Of a DNA stretch of 46,694 nucleotides, positions 7,222 through 14,810 are shown piece by piece. The stretch spans positions 1-46,694 of the forward strand of contig JAKSQO010000022.1 of NCBI GenBank assembly GCA_024404095.1, written 5' to 3'. The position numbers were made by a program, and so were the translations under genes. The DNA comes from Clostridia bacterium. GTDB taxonomy: Bacteria; Bacillota; Clostridia; Oscillospirales; Acutalibacteraceae. The stretch's first letter is position 1; each line of letters starts with the position of its first letter. The notes below the pieces were generated by a model. That model did not search any database and was not told the DNA's origin. It worked only from the letters and a program-made list of their open reading frames with translations.

Positions 7222-8184
7222 TTAATCTAACGTGAAATTATCTGCGTTTTTGAATGGGTTTTTCTTGCCCTTTTTGTTATACCATGCCTGCGGAAAACGC
7301 TGATTTTCATTTTCCTTTGCACTTTCAACATCCACCTCGGCAGATTCGCCGTCACGGACAAGACGAGCCATCAGTACAAATCTTGCGTTGCTGAATACGG
7401 TGTCACAGGTTGACAAGGTGAGAATTTTATCATCAGGTTTGATGTCAACGCTGTCATTTGTGTAATAAGAGCGTGACTTTACATCATCAATAAAAGCCAT
7501 AAACTTTTCTTCTGACGGGAATGTTGTTGTAAGGTAAGGGAACACATAGCCGTTGTCATCCTCAGCTTTGGTATTGATTATAAAAGCTGCAAAAACCTTC
7601 CACTCATTCTCTCCGTAAATTGTATTGAATTTGATTGTAGGGAAGCTCTTGTAGTTTTCGATTTTGCTGTAAAGACTCAGCGAACCGAGCTGTGAGCCGT
7701 CACGCATATTGTGACCGTAAATAATTGTATTCGTGTTCAGCTTGTTTACGTCATTTCTGTAATCGACAAAAAGTGTTCCGTAGCGTGTAGCCTCACCCTT
7801 GAAGCCTGTTGTCAGATACTTCTGATTATCAGTTCCCTGCACAACAATAAAACCTGCTTCTTCAATCGCCTCAATATACAGCTTGCCGACAAAATCGGGG
7901 TTTGTATTCAGGAGTGCAGCATATTTTTTTCGGATTTCTTCGCCTGTATCGGTTGCAACCATGGTTTCGGTATTGGTTTCATCCGCACTGTATTCCGGCT
8001 CTTTTTTATACTCGTTTTGGTTGATTCGAGGCTTTATATACTGGTCTACAAGCACAAAAGACGCAACAATGATACCGACAAACGCAATGCCGAGAATCAG
8101 TCTTCTGAAGAAGCCGAGTGTTGCTTTACCAACGTCTTTTTTGGTGAATTTGCTGTCGTCTTTTACTTCTTTATTTTTCGCCAT
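7222..8184 (-). CDS. Class B sortase (first of two)
   Basis: Membrane-anchored cysteine transpeptidase that cleaves a sorting signal and attaches proteins to the wall. An N-terminal cytoplasmic stretch is followed by a membrane helix (28-48). The sortase fold carries His158 in IIYGHNM, Cys260 in TLSTC and Arg268 in NARFVLMARL. Length 320 is longer than SrtB because of a C-terminal extension ending PQAWYNKKGKKNPFK, shared with the second sortase. Its start overlaps the preceding gene by 22 nt, implying translational coupling. No LPxTG/NPxTN substrate is encoded in the operon. Confidence 0.92.
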   Translation of the reverse strand: MAKNKEVKDDSKFTKKDVGKATLGFFRRLILGIAFVGIIVASFVLVDQYIKPRINQNEYKKEPEYSADETNTETMVATDTGEEIRKKYAALLNTNPDFVGKLYIEAIEEAGFIVVQGTDNQKYLTTGFKGEATRYGTLFVDYRNDVNKLNTNTIIYGHNMRDGSQLGSLSLYSKIENYKSFPTIKFNTIYGENEWKVFAAFIINTKAEDDNGYVFPYLTTTFPSEEKFMAFIDDVKSRSYYTNDSVDIKPDDKILTLSTCDTVFSNARFVLMARLVRDGESAEVDVESAKENENQRFPQAWYNKKGKKNPFKNADNFTLD

Positions 8185-8897
8185 AACCTGAACGCCCTCC
8201 CCTTTCCTTCAGTATTGAAAAGATTTTCAAGCTCCGACTCAGAATTTCTTTTTATTCCGTCGTCAAGATTCTCGTTAACATAAATGATTTTTGTATTTGT
8301 ATTATATTTAGGAGTAAGCACATACTGTTCGTTCTCTGATTTTTCTTCAGGAGCTTTTTCAGCCGGTGTTTCCTCCTTTTTTTCTTCTTTCTTCTCTTCC
8401 GGCAGAGGATTTTTTCTCGGTCGACCCCTTTTCCTTTTCGGAGGTTCTTTCGGTGCTTCCTCAGTCTGTTCAACAGGCTTGTCTGTTTTTTCTTCCTGTT
8501 TTACTTCCCTTTTCTCAACGGGCTTTGCTGTTTCTTTTCCTAAATCGCTGAACATAACATTATCGCTGTCATGCTCACTCTTTGCCATATCAAATACCTT
8601 GGAAAGCTCCGATTCACTGTCAGTTGCAATATCCTCCTGCGGCGGAAGCTCTATGTTCAAATACGGCATTACACTTTCGGGATGCGGTTTGCGTATCAAA
8701 CCGCCTTTTTTTGCAAGTTCAAAGCCCTCGTTGCGGATACTTTCATCTTCATCAACCGCACCGAAGCGAGCCTTTAATGATTCAAGGCTGTTTTCATGAA
8801 TATAATCGACAATATCGTCATTTTTTGACAGTTCGGCAGCAATAGATTTTTCAAGTTCATCATCGGAGTCGTTAAAGGGTACAAACATATCTGCCAT
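8163..8897 (-). CDS. Acidic/lysine-rich disordered protein with AT-hook-like motif
   Basis: 244 residues, no recognised domain. Residues 1-120 are acidic and helical. 120-190 is a low-complexity E/K/P linker containing KRKRGRPRKN (154-163), a textbook AT-hook-like core. The C-terminal ~50 residues are more ordered and end with a basic RLWRKIKK. There is no signal peptide or membrane segment. It lies between two sortase genes and overlaps the next one. A scaffold or adaptor at the inner face of the membrane is as plausible as DNA binding, because GRP motifs also arise in K/P-rich linkers. Function unknown. Confidence 0.6.
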   Translation of the reverse strand: MADMFVPFNDSDDELEKSIAAELSKNDDIVDYIHENSLESLKARFGAVDEDESIRNEGFELAKKGGLIRKPHPESVMPYLNIELPPQEDIATDSESELSKVFDMAKSEHDSDNVMFSDLGKETAKPVEKREVKQEEKTDKPVEQTEEAPKEPPKRKRGRPRKNPLPEEKKEEKKEETPAEKAPEEKSENEQYVLTPKYNTNTKIIYVNENLDDGIKRNSESELENLFNTEGKGRAFRLWRKIKK

Positions 8898-8915
8898 GTC
8901 AAATCATCCTTTCAA

Positions 8916-10007
8916 TTATTTTGCGGACGGAATCCACTTAACTGTCTTGTACGGGTTTTTCTTTCCGTTGTGGTCATACCATATCTGCGGACGTCTGTAA
9001 TTTTTATTTGCAATAGCCTTGGATGTGTCCACAGCTTCACTTTCGCCTGCTCTGAGAAGTCTGCCGACAACAACAAGTCTGCCGTCAATATCAGTTCCGC
9101 ACGCTGCGTCAAGCGAGTGGGTACAGGTTGAAAGCGTAATAAATTTATCGTTTGATGAAGCGGCAACACCTGTTCTGTAAATTGCACGCTCGTTTATCTG
9201 CTGAATATATCCGCTTATACTCTGCGGACCCATGTTCGGATAAATGTAGTTAAAGAAATAGTTACCGTTATACTTTGTCTGAGCCGTGGTATAAAAAGCG
9301 GCATAAACAAGGTATGTGTATTCATTTGTAAGGGTCGAATACTTGATTACAGGGTGCTTTTTGTACCACTCAATATCCTCATATCTGCTGATATCATAGA
9401 AGTGAGTACCTGACGGCATATTATGGCCGTAGATAACGTGGTTTGTGCTTGTGGTCGACTTTTTGCATCTGTAATCAGCGTAAGCCGTACCGTATTTTGT
9501 ATTTTGTCTGAAAAAGTTATTTCTCAGATAGTATGTGTTATCTTCAGCCTGAACAATCGGTGTATTGACCGCCGTACCCGGAATATAAAGCCAGCCGACA
9601 AGGTCATTATTTGAAGCATAAGCCTTGATAAGCGTCTGCTGTATACCCATAGGATACTTAGCTGCTTCATACTTCGCAATCATCTGAGCATAGGTATTAA
9701 AGCCGTCATTCTGTGATGAGCTGTCAAACGTATCCGCAGACTTCTTGGATTTTGCAAAATTCAGACCCGAAACAGCACCGCAGAGAATAATTGCAATACA
9801 AAGTACAGCGCAGAGAACACCGAAAAGCGGACTTTTTTTCTCAGCCTCAGCTTCGGCAACAGGTTCAGCTTTTGGCGGTTCAGCAGCTGTATTTTCTTTC
9901 GGTGTGGCTATGCTTTCGGTTTTAACGGTCGGGGTCGAATCAAGAGCAGAGAAGATGTCAAACGCATCGCTTCCGCCTGTTGAATACTCCTTATTGTTAT
10001 CAGCCAT
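8916..10007 (-). CDS. Class B sortase (second of two)
   Basis: 363-residue sortase paralogue. A cytoplasmic Ala/Pro/Glu-rich tail (1-58) precedes a membrane helix (60-84). The extracellular catalytic domain has His195 in VIYGHNM, Cys295 in TLSTC and Arg310 in DGRLVVVGRL. The C-terminal extension (RRPQIWYDHNGKKNPYK) matches that of the other sortase. Its ATG overlaps the cinA stop in TAATG. Two different class B enzymes in one operon suggest two substrates or two steps, as in pilus or wall assembly, but no sorting-signal protein is visible in this window. Confidence 0.92.
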   Translation of the reverse strand: MADNNKEYSTGGSDAFDIFSALDSTPTVKTESIATPKENTAAEPPKAEPVAEAEAEKKSPLFGVLCAVLCIAIILCGAVSGLNFAKSKKSADTFDSSSQNDGFNTYAQMIAKYEAAKYPMGIQQTLIKAYASNNDLVGWLYIPGTAVNTPIVQAEDNTYYLRNNFFRQNTKYGTAYADYRCKKSTTSTNHVIYGHNMPSGTHFYDISRYEDIEWYKKHPVIKYSTLTNEYTYLVYAAFYTTAQTKYNGNYFFNYIYPNMGPQSISGYIQQINERAIYRTGVAASSNDKFITLSTCTHSLDAACGTDIDGRLVVVGRLLRAGESEAVDTSKAIANKNYRRPQIWYDHNGKKNPYKTVKWIPSAK

Positions 10008-11257
10008 TATTTTTCATTCCTTACATACATTCTTATCATATTAAGTGCATTTGATGCATTAACGTATCTGTTGTAATCTCGGTCGGTTCTGCCTGTTTTT
10101 AACTCGGTTACCCACGAATTATTCTTATCGGCAAGACCGATATAAGAAAGTCCGACAGGCTTGCCACTTCCGTCGCCGTTAGGTCCTGCAATTCCGGTAA
10201 CCGAAACTGCGATATCAGCGCCGCTGACTTTCAGCGCACCCTCAGCCATCTGACGTGCAACCGTTTCACTTACCGCGCCATACCTTTCAAGGTCATCCGC
10301 GCTGACTCCGAGAACCTCATTTTTAATTCGGTTGGAGTAAGAAACTATTCCGCACTCGAATATTTCAGAGGAACCCGAAACATTGGTGATACGCTTCGCG
10401 ATAAAACCGCCCGTGCAGGATTCCGCTGTCGCAACTCTGAGTTTTTTCTCTCTCAGAAGCTCAACAACAGCCTCTTCAATACAAGTATAGTCAACTCCAT
10501 ACACCACATCTCCGAGCCTTGATTTAATTTCATCAATCACAGGTCGGCACATTTTTTCAGCCTGCTCCTCTGAGTCAGCCATTGCGGTAACTCTGAGCAA
10601 CGCTTCGCCGTCCTTGGCATACGGTGCCACGGTAGGATTCTGCATATCAAACAGATCGTTAATCTTTTCAGCCATAGCCGACTCGCCGATGCCGAATGTT
10701 CGTATATTATGTGAAATTATTGTCTTGTTTGAGAACTGTTTTAAATACGGTACAGCACTTTCAAAAAACATCGGCTTAAGCTCTCTCGGCGGACCCGGAA
10801 GCAGAAGAAGATGAACTCCGTCCTTTTCCATAGCAAGTCCGGGAGCAGTTCCGTTGTCATTTCTGAAAACAACACATCCCTCAGGAAGCATTGCCTGCTT
10901 AATATTATTCTCCGGCATTTCTCTTTTTCTCTCCGCAAAGAAAGCCTTCATTTTTTCAAGACTTTCCTCGTGTAGAAACATCTTCTTTTTAAAAAATTCA
11001 CAGCAGACTTCTTTTGTGATATCGTCGGGAGTAGGTCCGAGACCACCCGACAGAATAATGATATCGCTGCGCTGTGAAGCCTCTTCAAGAAGCTTTGTAA
11101 GACGTTCTGCATTGTCACCTACTGTGCTCTGATGCATAACGCTTATGCCCATTTTTGCAAGCTCCTGCGAAAGGAACTGCGCGTCAGTATTAAGAATATC
11201 GCCCAGAAGAATCTCTGTGCCTACACTAATCAGCTCACAAACTGCCAAATCAATCAC
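10007..11257 (-). CDS. cinA: CinA-family nicotinamide-nucleotide amidase
   Basis: 416 residues with the full two-domain CinA layout. An N-terminal MoaB/MogA-like COG1058 domain starts ELISVGTEILLGDI and carries a GGLGPTPDD loop. A C-terminal PncC amidase domain has ATAESCTGG (about 272-280) and VSVTGIAGPNGDGSGKPVG. The protein recycles NMN and pyridine-nucleotide by-products and is named for competence in other Firmicutes. Its start overlaps the thiI stop by four bases (ATGA). Confidence 0.95.
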   Translation of the reverse strand: MIDLAVCELISVGTEILLGDILNTDAQFLSQELAKMGISVMHQSTVGDNAERLTKLLEEASQRSDIIILSGGLGPTPDDITKEVCCEFFKKKMFLHEESLEKMKAFFAERKREMPENNIKQAMLPEGCVVFRNDNGTAPGLAMEKDGVHLLLLPGPPRELKPMFFESAVPYLKQFSNKTIISHNIRTFGIGESAMAEKINDLFDMQNPTVAPYAKDGEALLRVTAMADSEEQAEKMCRPVIDEIKSRLGDVVYGVDYTCIEEAVVELLREKKLRVATAESCTGGFIAKRITNVSGSSEIFECGIVSYSNRIKNEVLGVSADDLERYGAVSETVARQMAEGALKVSGADIAVSVTGIAGPNGDGSGKPVGLSYIGLADKNNSWVTELKTGRTDRDYNRYVNASNALNMIRMYVRNEK

Positions 11258-12429
11258 CCTGAAATTGAAACAAATCTTAAATTACTAAGAGCCTCATCAA
11301 TAAGTCCCTCAACGTCAAGTGCAGTCTCAGCCTCTTCAAGAGCCTTTACCTGCGGACGTGTGCGCGGATGCTTAGGTGTGAACACCGTACAGCAATCCTC
11401 GTAGGGCTGAATCGAAATATCAAAAGTGTCTATCTTTCGTGAAATTTCAATAACTTCATCCTTGTCCATTCCGATAAGCGGACGGAACACGGGTAAATCC
11501 TCAACAACCGCCTCCGTACAGCGAATTGCCTGCATTGTCTGGCTTGCAACCTGCGCAACGCTCTCGCCCGTTATCAATGCGCTGCATCCCTGGTCAAGAG
11601 CTATTCGCTCACTGCATCGCATCATAAAACGGCGCATAACAAGAGTGAATAAATCCTCGGGACAATTATCCTTGATTTCCTCCTGAATATGAGTAAACGG
11701 CACAACGCAGAGGTTGATATCGCCGCTGTATTTTGCAACCTGCTTAAGAAGCTGGTGCACTTTCATCTCGGCACGCTGACTTGTGTACGGCGGAGAAGCG
11801 AAGTGGATTGCGCTGAGCTTAAGTCCTCTCTTTGCCATCATCCATGCGGCAACAGGGCTGTCAATACCGCCCGAAATAAGAATTGCCGCCTGACCTGACG
11901 TTCCGACAGGCATACCGCCTGCACCCTTAGTCTGATTGCCGTGAATATAAGCGTAATTGTCACGGATTTCCACGCTGACAACAAGCTCGGGATTATGCAC
12001 ATCAACAGTAAGGTGCGGATTTTCGTCAAGTATTGCACCGCCGACCTCCATACAAATCTGAGGAGAATTGAGCGGGAATCGTTTATCTGAACGCTTTGCT
12101 ACAACCTTAAAGGTTTTAGCAAACATAAGCTCTTCCTTAAGGTACTCACAGGCGGCGGGAATAATAACATCCATATTCTTTTCGACTGCGGCACAACGGG
12201 AAAGAGCAGCTATTCCGAAAACAAGCTTAAGTCTGCGAAACGCTTCATCAAGGTCAACTCGCTCGTCAATCGGTTCAACCATAATTGTTGACTGTGACTG
12301 AACATAGCGAATTTTTCCCAGATCGTGAAGTCGGTACTTCATATTTTTAATAAGCTGATTTTCAAATGTGTGGCGATTAAGACCCTTGAGGGCAAGCTCG
12401 CCGTTTTTCAGCAGGATAACTTCTTTCAT
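11254..12429 (-). CDS. thiI: tRNA 4-thiouridine synthase ThiI
   Basis: 391 residues. An N-terminal ferredoxin-like plus THUMP region (about 1-165) binds tRNA. The PP-loop ATP-pyrophosphatase motif SGGIDSP sits at 186-192. There is no C-terminal rhodanese domain, as is usual for Firmicute ThiI, which takes sulfur directly from a dedicated cysteine desulfurase. The desulfurase gene lies 17 nt upstream, which fits that pairing. It makes s4U8 in tRNA and may also serve thiamine thiazole synthesis. Confidence 0.96.
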   Translation of the reverse strand: MKEVILLKNGELALKGLNRHTFENQLIKNMKYRLHDLGKIRYVQSQSTIMVEPIDERVDLDEAFRRLKLVFGIAALSRCAAVEKNMDVIIPAACEYLKEELMFAKTFKVVAKRSDKRFPLNSPQICMEVGGAILDENPHLTVDVHNPELVVSVEIRDNYAYIHGNQTKGAGGMPVGTSGQAAILISGGIDSPVAAWMMAKRGLKLSAIHFASPPYTSQRAEMKVHQLLKQVAKYSGDINLCVVPFTHIQEEIKDNCPEDLFTLVMRRFMMRCSERIALDQGCSALITGESVAQVASQTMQAIRCTEAVVEDLPVFRPLIGMDKDEVIEISRKIDTFDISIQPYEDCCTVFTPKHPRTRPQVKALEEAETALDVEGLIDEALSNLRFVSISG

Positions 12430-12446
12430 TTTGAACGAAACCTCGT

Positions 12447-13583
12447 TTATTTTAATTTTCTCATAGTTTTTTGTGCGCTGTCGATACCGTAAAGAAGATA
12501 ATCAATCTCCTCTTTTGTGGTATAGCGTGAAATGCTGATTCGAAGTGCACTGTTAATTCTTGCTTCATTAAGATTCATTGCCTTAAGCACACGGCTCTTG
12601 TGTCCCTTTGAGCAGGCTGAACCGTTTGAAACATAAATGCCCATATTTGAAAGGTAATTGAGCATTACCTCTGACGGTATGCCGAGAACAGAAATATTTG
12701 TAACATAAGGTAAAGCGTTTGACGGAGAGTTGACCGCAATGCCGTCCATTGCCGAAATGCCGCTCAGCATATAATCTCTCAGCTGCATTGCGTGGTGCAG
12801 GCTGTGAGTATAATCAGGCAATGCCGCGGCTGCCGCGCCGAAGCCTGCAATTGCAGGCAGAGGCTCTGTGCCCGGGCGGATTTTGCCCTCCTGAAGTCCA
12901 CCGAACGAATGCGGTGCAATGCGTGTTCCCTTTTTGACAAAGAGCGCGCCTGCGCCTTTTGGTCCGTGGATTTTATGCGAGCTTATCGACATAAGGTCAA
13001 CACCCATATTGTACGGCTTAAGCTGAACCTTACCGAATGCCTGAACCGCGTCACAATGAATGAGTGCATTTGACGCACCTGCGTGAACAGCGGCACGATT
13101 TGCAAACTCAACAGGCTGAATTGTGCCTACCTCGTTATTGACGTACATAATGCTGATAAGAACAACTGACGGATTTGTTGCCGCATAGAGCTGTCGCTCA
13201 TCAATCATACCATTTTCATTCACACGAAGTCTTATTACATCAAAGCCCTGACTTTCAAGATACTGAACTGATTCTTCAACGCTTGAATGTTCAACTGATG
13301 TTGTAATAATTCTGCTGCCTCTGCGCTTCATAGCGTTTGCCGCACCGAGGACAGCGATATTATTGCTCTCAGTTCCGCCCGATGTGAAATAGATTTCATC
13401 ACTTTCACAGGAGAGCTTGTTTGCAATTATGCTTCGTGACTCTTCGAGAAGTTCGGAGGCGGCAATACCGTGAGAATGCAGTGATGAGGGATTGCCCCAA
13501 CAGGTCGTCAGCGCGTAATTCATGCGTTCAACCGCTTCCCGGCAAAGAGGAGTGGTTGCGCTGTTATCAAGATATGCTTCCAT
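12447..13583 (-). CDS. Cysteine desulfurase (NifS/IscS-like) partnered with ThiI
   Basis: PLP enzyme that converts cysteine to alanine and passes persulfide sulfur to ThiI. 378 residues from MEAYLDNSATT. The PLP lysine is Lys204 in SSHKIHGPKG and the active cysteine is Cys324 in SNGSACSKG. I start at ATG 13583: GGAGG lies eight bases upstream, and the alternative TTG start at 13598 would place that site inside the gene. First gene of the eight-gene operon, behind a consensus promoter. It could also feed Fe-S assembly, but the adjacent thiI points to tRNA thiolation. Confidence 0.94.
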   Translation of the reverse strand: MEAYLDNSATTPLCREAVERMNYALTTCWGNPSSLHSHGIAASELLEESRSIIANKLSCESDEIYFTSGGTESNNIAVLGAANAMKRRGSRIITTSVEHSSVEESVQYLESQGFDVIRLRVNENGMIDERQLYAATNPSVVLISIMYVNNEVGTIQPVEFANRAAVHAGASNALIHCDAVQAFGKVQLKPYNMGVDLMSISSHKIHGPKGAGALFVKKGTRIAPHSFGGLQEGKIRPGTEPLPAIAGFGAAAAALPDYTHSLHHAMQLRDYMLSGISAMDGIAVNSPSNALPYVTNISVLGIPSEVMLNYLSNMGIYVSNGSACSKGHKSRVLKAMNLNEARINSALRISISRYTTKEEIDYLLYGIDSAQKTMRKLK

Positions 13584-13623
13584 AGTTTTTACCTCCAAAC
13601 AACACTAAGCCATTATTGTGTTT

Positions 13624-13652
13624 ATTATACATCAGAATTCATCTACTTTCAA
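13624..13652 (-). promoter_or_regulatory. Promoter of the desulfurase-thiI-cinA-sortase operon
   Basis: Minus strand: TTGAAA (13647-13652), 17-nt spacer, perfect TATAAT (13624-13629), 40 nt before the desulfurase start. No further promoter of this quality was seen inside the operon. Confidence 0.8.
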
Positions 13653-13789
13653 TCTTTTTATAGTGGTTATCTTTTAACTTTATGTTAATTTTTTCGTGTG
13701 AAGCAATACTCCACAGTACATTGTATGCCCGACAGTCACTTTTTGACTTTACAAATTAAAAAATTGTAGAAAAACATTAGAATATATGA

Positions 13790-13795
13790 TATAAT
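13790..13795 (+). promoter_or_regulatory. -10 element upstream of the small membrane protein
   Basis: Perfect TATAAT at 13790-13795, 30 nt before the ATG at 13825. The -35 is weak (TAGAAA at 17-nt spacing, or TTGTAG at 20). GGAGG near 13813 is the ribosome binding site. Confidence 0.55.
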
Positions 13796-13824
13796 TAAAG
13801 CAGAAATTTTACGGAGGCATAAAT

Positions 13825-14025
13825 ATGGATTTAACTTCTACCATTATCGCCATTATTCTTATAGCAGCTCTGCTGTTCGGTGCTGTGTTCTATATCTGGA
13901 AAACAAAGGATAAGGGACGTCCGAGCTATATGGTTACACAAAAGGTAAAACCGACAAAAGAAGAAAAAGCGGCTGCAAAGGAAGCTAAGAAAGCTGAAAA
14001 AGCCGCTAAAAAAGCAAAACAATGA
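13825..14025 (+). CDS. Small single-pass membrane protein with Lys/Ala tail
   Basis: 66 residues: a membrane helix at about 5-24, a short WKTKDKGRPSY linker and an Ala/Lys/Glu-rich tail from 40 with heptad-like KEAKKAEKAAKK repeats. Such a tail would be cytosolic, helical and positively charged, able to touch nucleic acid or acidic lipids. Promoter and ribosome binding site are good, so it is likely real. Function unknown. Confidence 0.65.
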   Translation: MDLTSTIIAIILIAALLFGAVFYIWKTKDKGRPSYMVTQKVKPTKEEKAAAKEAKKAEKAAKKAKQ

Positions 14026-14081
14026 AACCGATTTAAAATTTTCCGCTTCTTTTCGCACCCAAAACTATCGGTCAGAAGCCG

Positions 14082-14738
14082 GTGAAGCATCTGCACCCTG
14101 TGCGAAAAAACTGCGGTGTTCAAGGTGGCTGCTGTTCGGATAAATATGTCTATCAATTGATGTATGGCAGGGATTACAGCGCAATCCGCAAAATCAATCC
14201 GACAACATGGAAAACTGTTCAGGTTACCGATAAGCTTCACGTCGGTCACGGCAATGATATGTGCTGGAATCCGCACAGCAATGAAATAATTGTGGCACAC
14301 AATTCGCCCGATAAATACAGACTTTCTATTTTTGACGCTGACACGCTTGAGCTTAAAGAGCGGAAAGATATCGGCATAGGAATCTACGCAATTGACTACG
14401 ATAAATTCAATCGTGTGTACTATGTCTGTGAGGTTGGCGGTCATTGTCTTGCGCGTCTGTCGCAAGATTTTGAAATTAAAGAGATATTCAGCCTTAATGT
14501 GCAGGGGCACACAAGGCAGGGTATCACATTTTATAACGGCAGGCTGTATATGGCATTATATAATCCCAATGTGATAAAGGTTTTTGATACAAGCGGTAAG
14601 CACCTGCAAACCTATCCCCTCCCGCTCTCAGTCGGAGAGCCTGAAAACCTGTTTGTGTACGATAACATATTTTATATTACCTACAATAAAAAGAACTATC
14701 GCGGCGGAATAATCTACCGTCTTGATACGATAAAATAA
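14082..14738 (+). CDS. Beta-propeller-like protein, possibly truncated at the 5' end
   Basis: 218 residues of repeated four-strand units (for example GNDMCWNPHSNEIIVAHN, IGIYAIDYDKFNRVYYV, RQGITFYNGRLYMALY), like an NHL/SMP-30 or YVTN-type propeller. That is enough for about four to five blades, short for a closed six- or seven-blade ring. The only start is GTG 14082 with no Shine-Dalgarno sequence, and the frame stays open upstream to a TAA at 14034 without an ATG. It has no signal peptide. Either it is a 5'-truncated remnant or it uses a poor start; the codon pattern still looks coding throughout. Confidence 0.6.
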   Translation: MKHLHPVRKNCGVQGGCCSDKYVYQLMYGRDYSAIRKINPTTWKTVQVTDKLHVGHGNDMCWNPHSNEIIVAHNSPDKYRLSIFDADTLELKERKDIGIGIYAIDYDKFNRVYYVCEVGGHCLARLSQDFEIKEIFSLNVQGHTRQGITFYNGRLYMALYNPNVIKVFDTSGKHLQTYPLPLSVGEPENLFVYDNIFYITYNKKNYRGGIIYRLDTIK

Positions 14739-14769
14739 GCACTACTGTCAGTACAGCAGTGCTTTTCTT
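14737..14769 (+). terminator. Terminator after the propeller gene
   Basis: AAGCACTACTGT (14737-14748) pairs with ACAGCAGTGCTT (14753-14764) with one mismatch over a CAGT loop, then TT and a T/C-rich tail. Confidence 0.8.
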
Positions 14770-14772
14770 CTA

Positions 14773-14805
14773 AAAAAAGGCAACAGCGTTGAACTGTTGC
14801 CTTTT
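14773..14805 (-). terminator. Terminator of the PrsA-like gene
   Basis: AAAGGCAACAG (about 14776-14786) pairs with CTGTTGCCTTT (14794-14804). On the minus strand the hairpin is followed by a T run (the A run at 14772-14778). Confidence 0.85.
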
Positions 14806-14810
14806 GCTAT

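Noticed and set aside
8284..8799. Long Ser/Phe-rich plus-strand ORF
   Set aside because: It is the mirror of the E/K/P-rich low-complexity linker of the minus-strand gene; no start signal.
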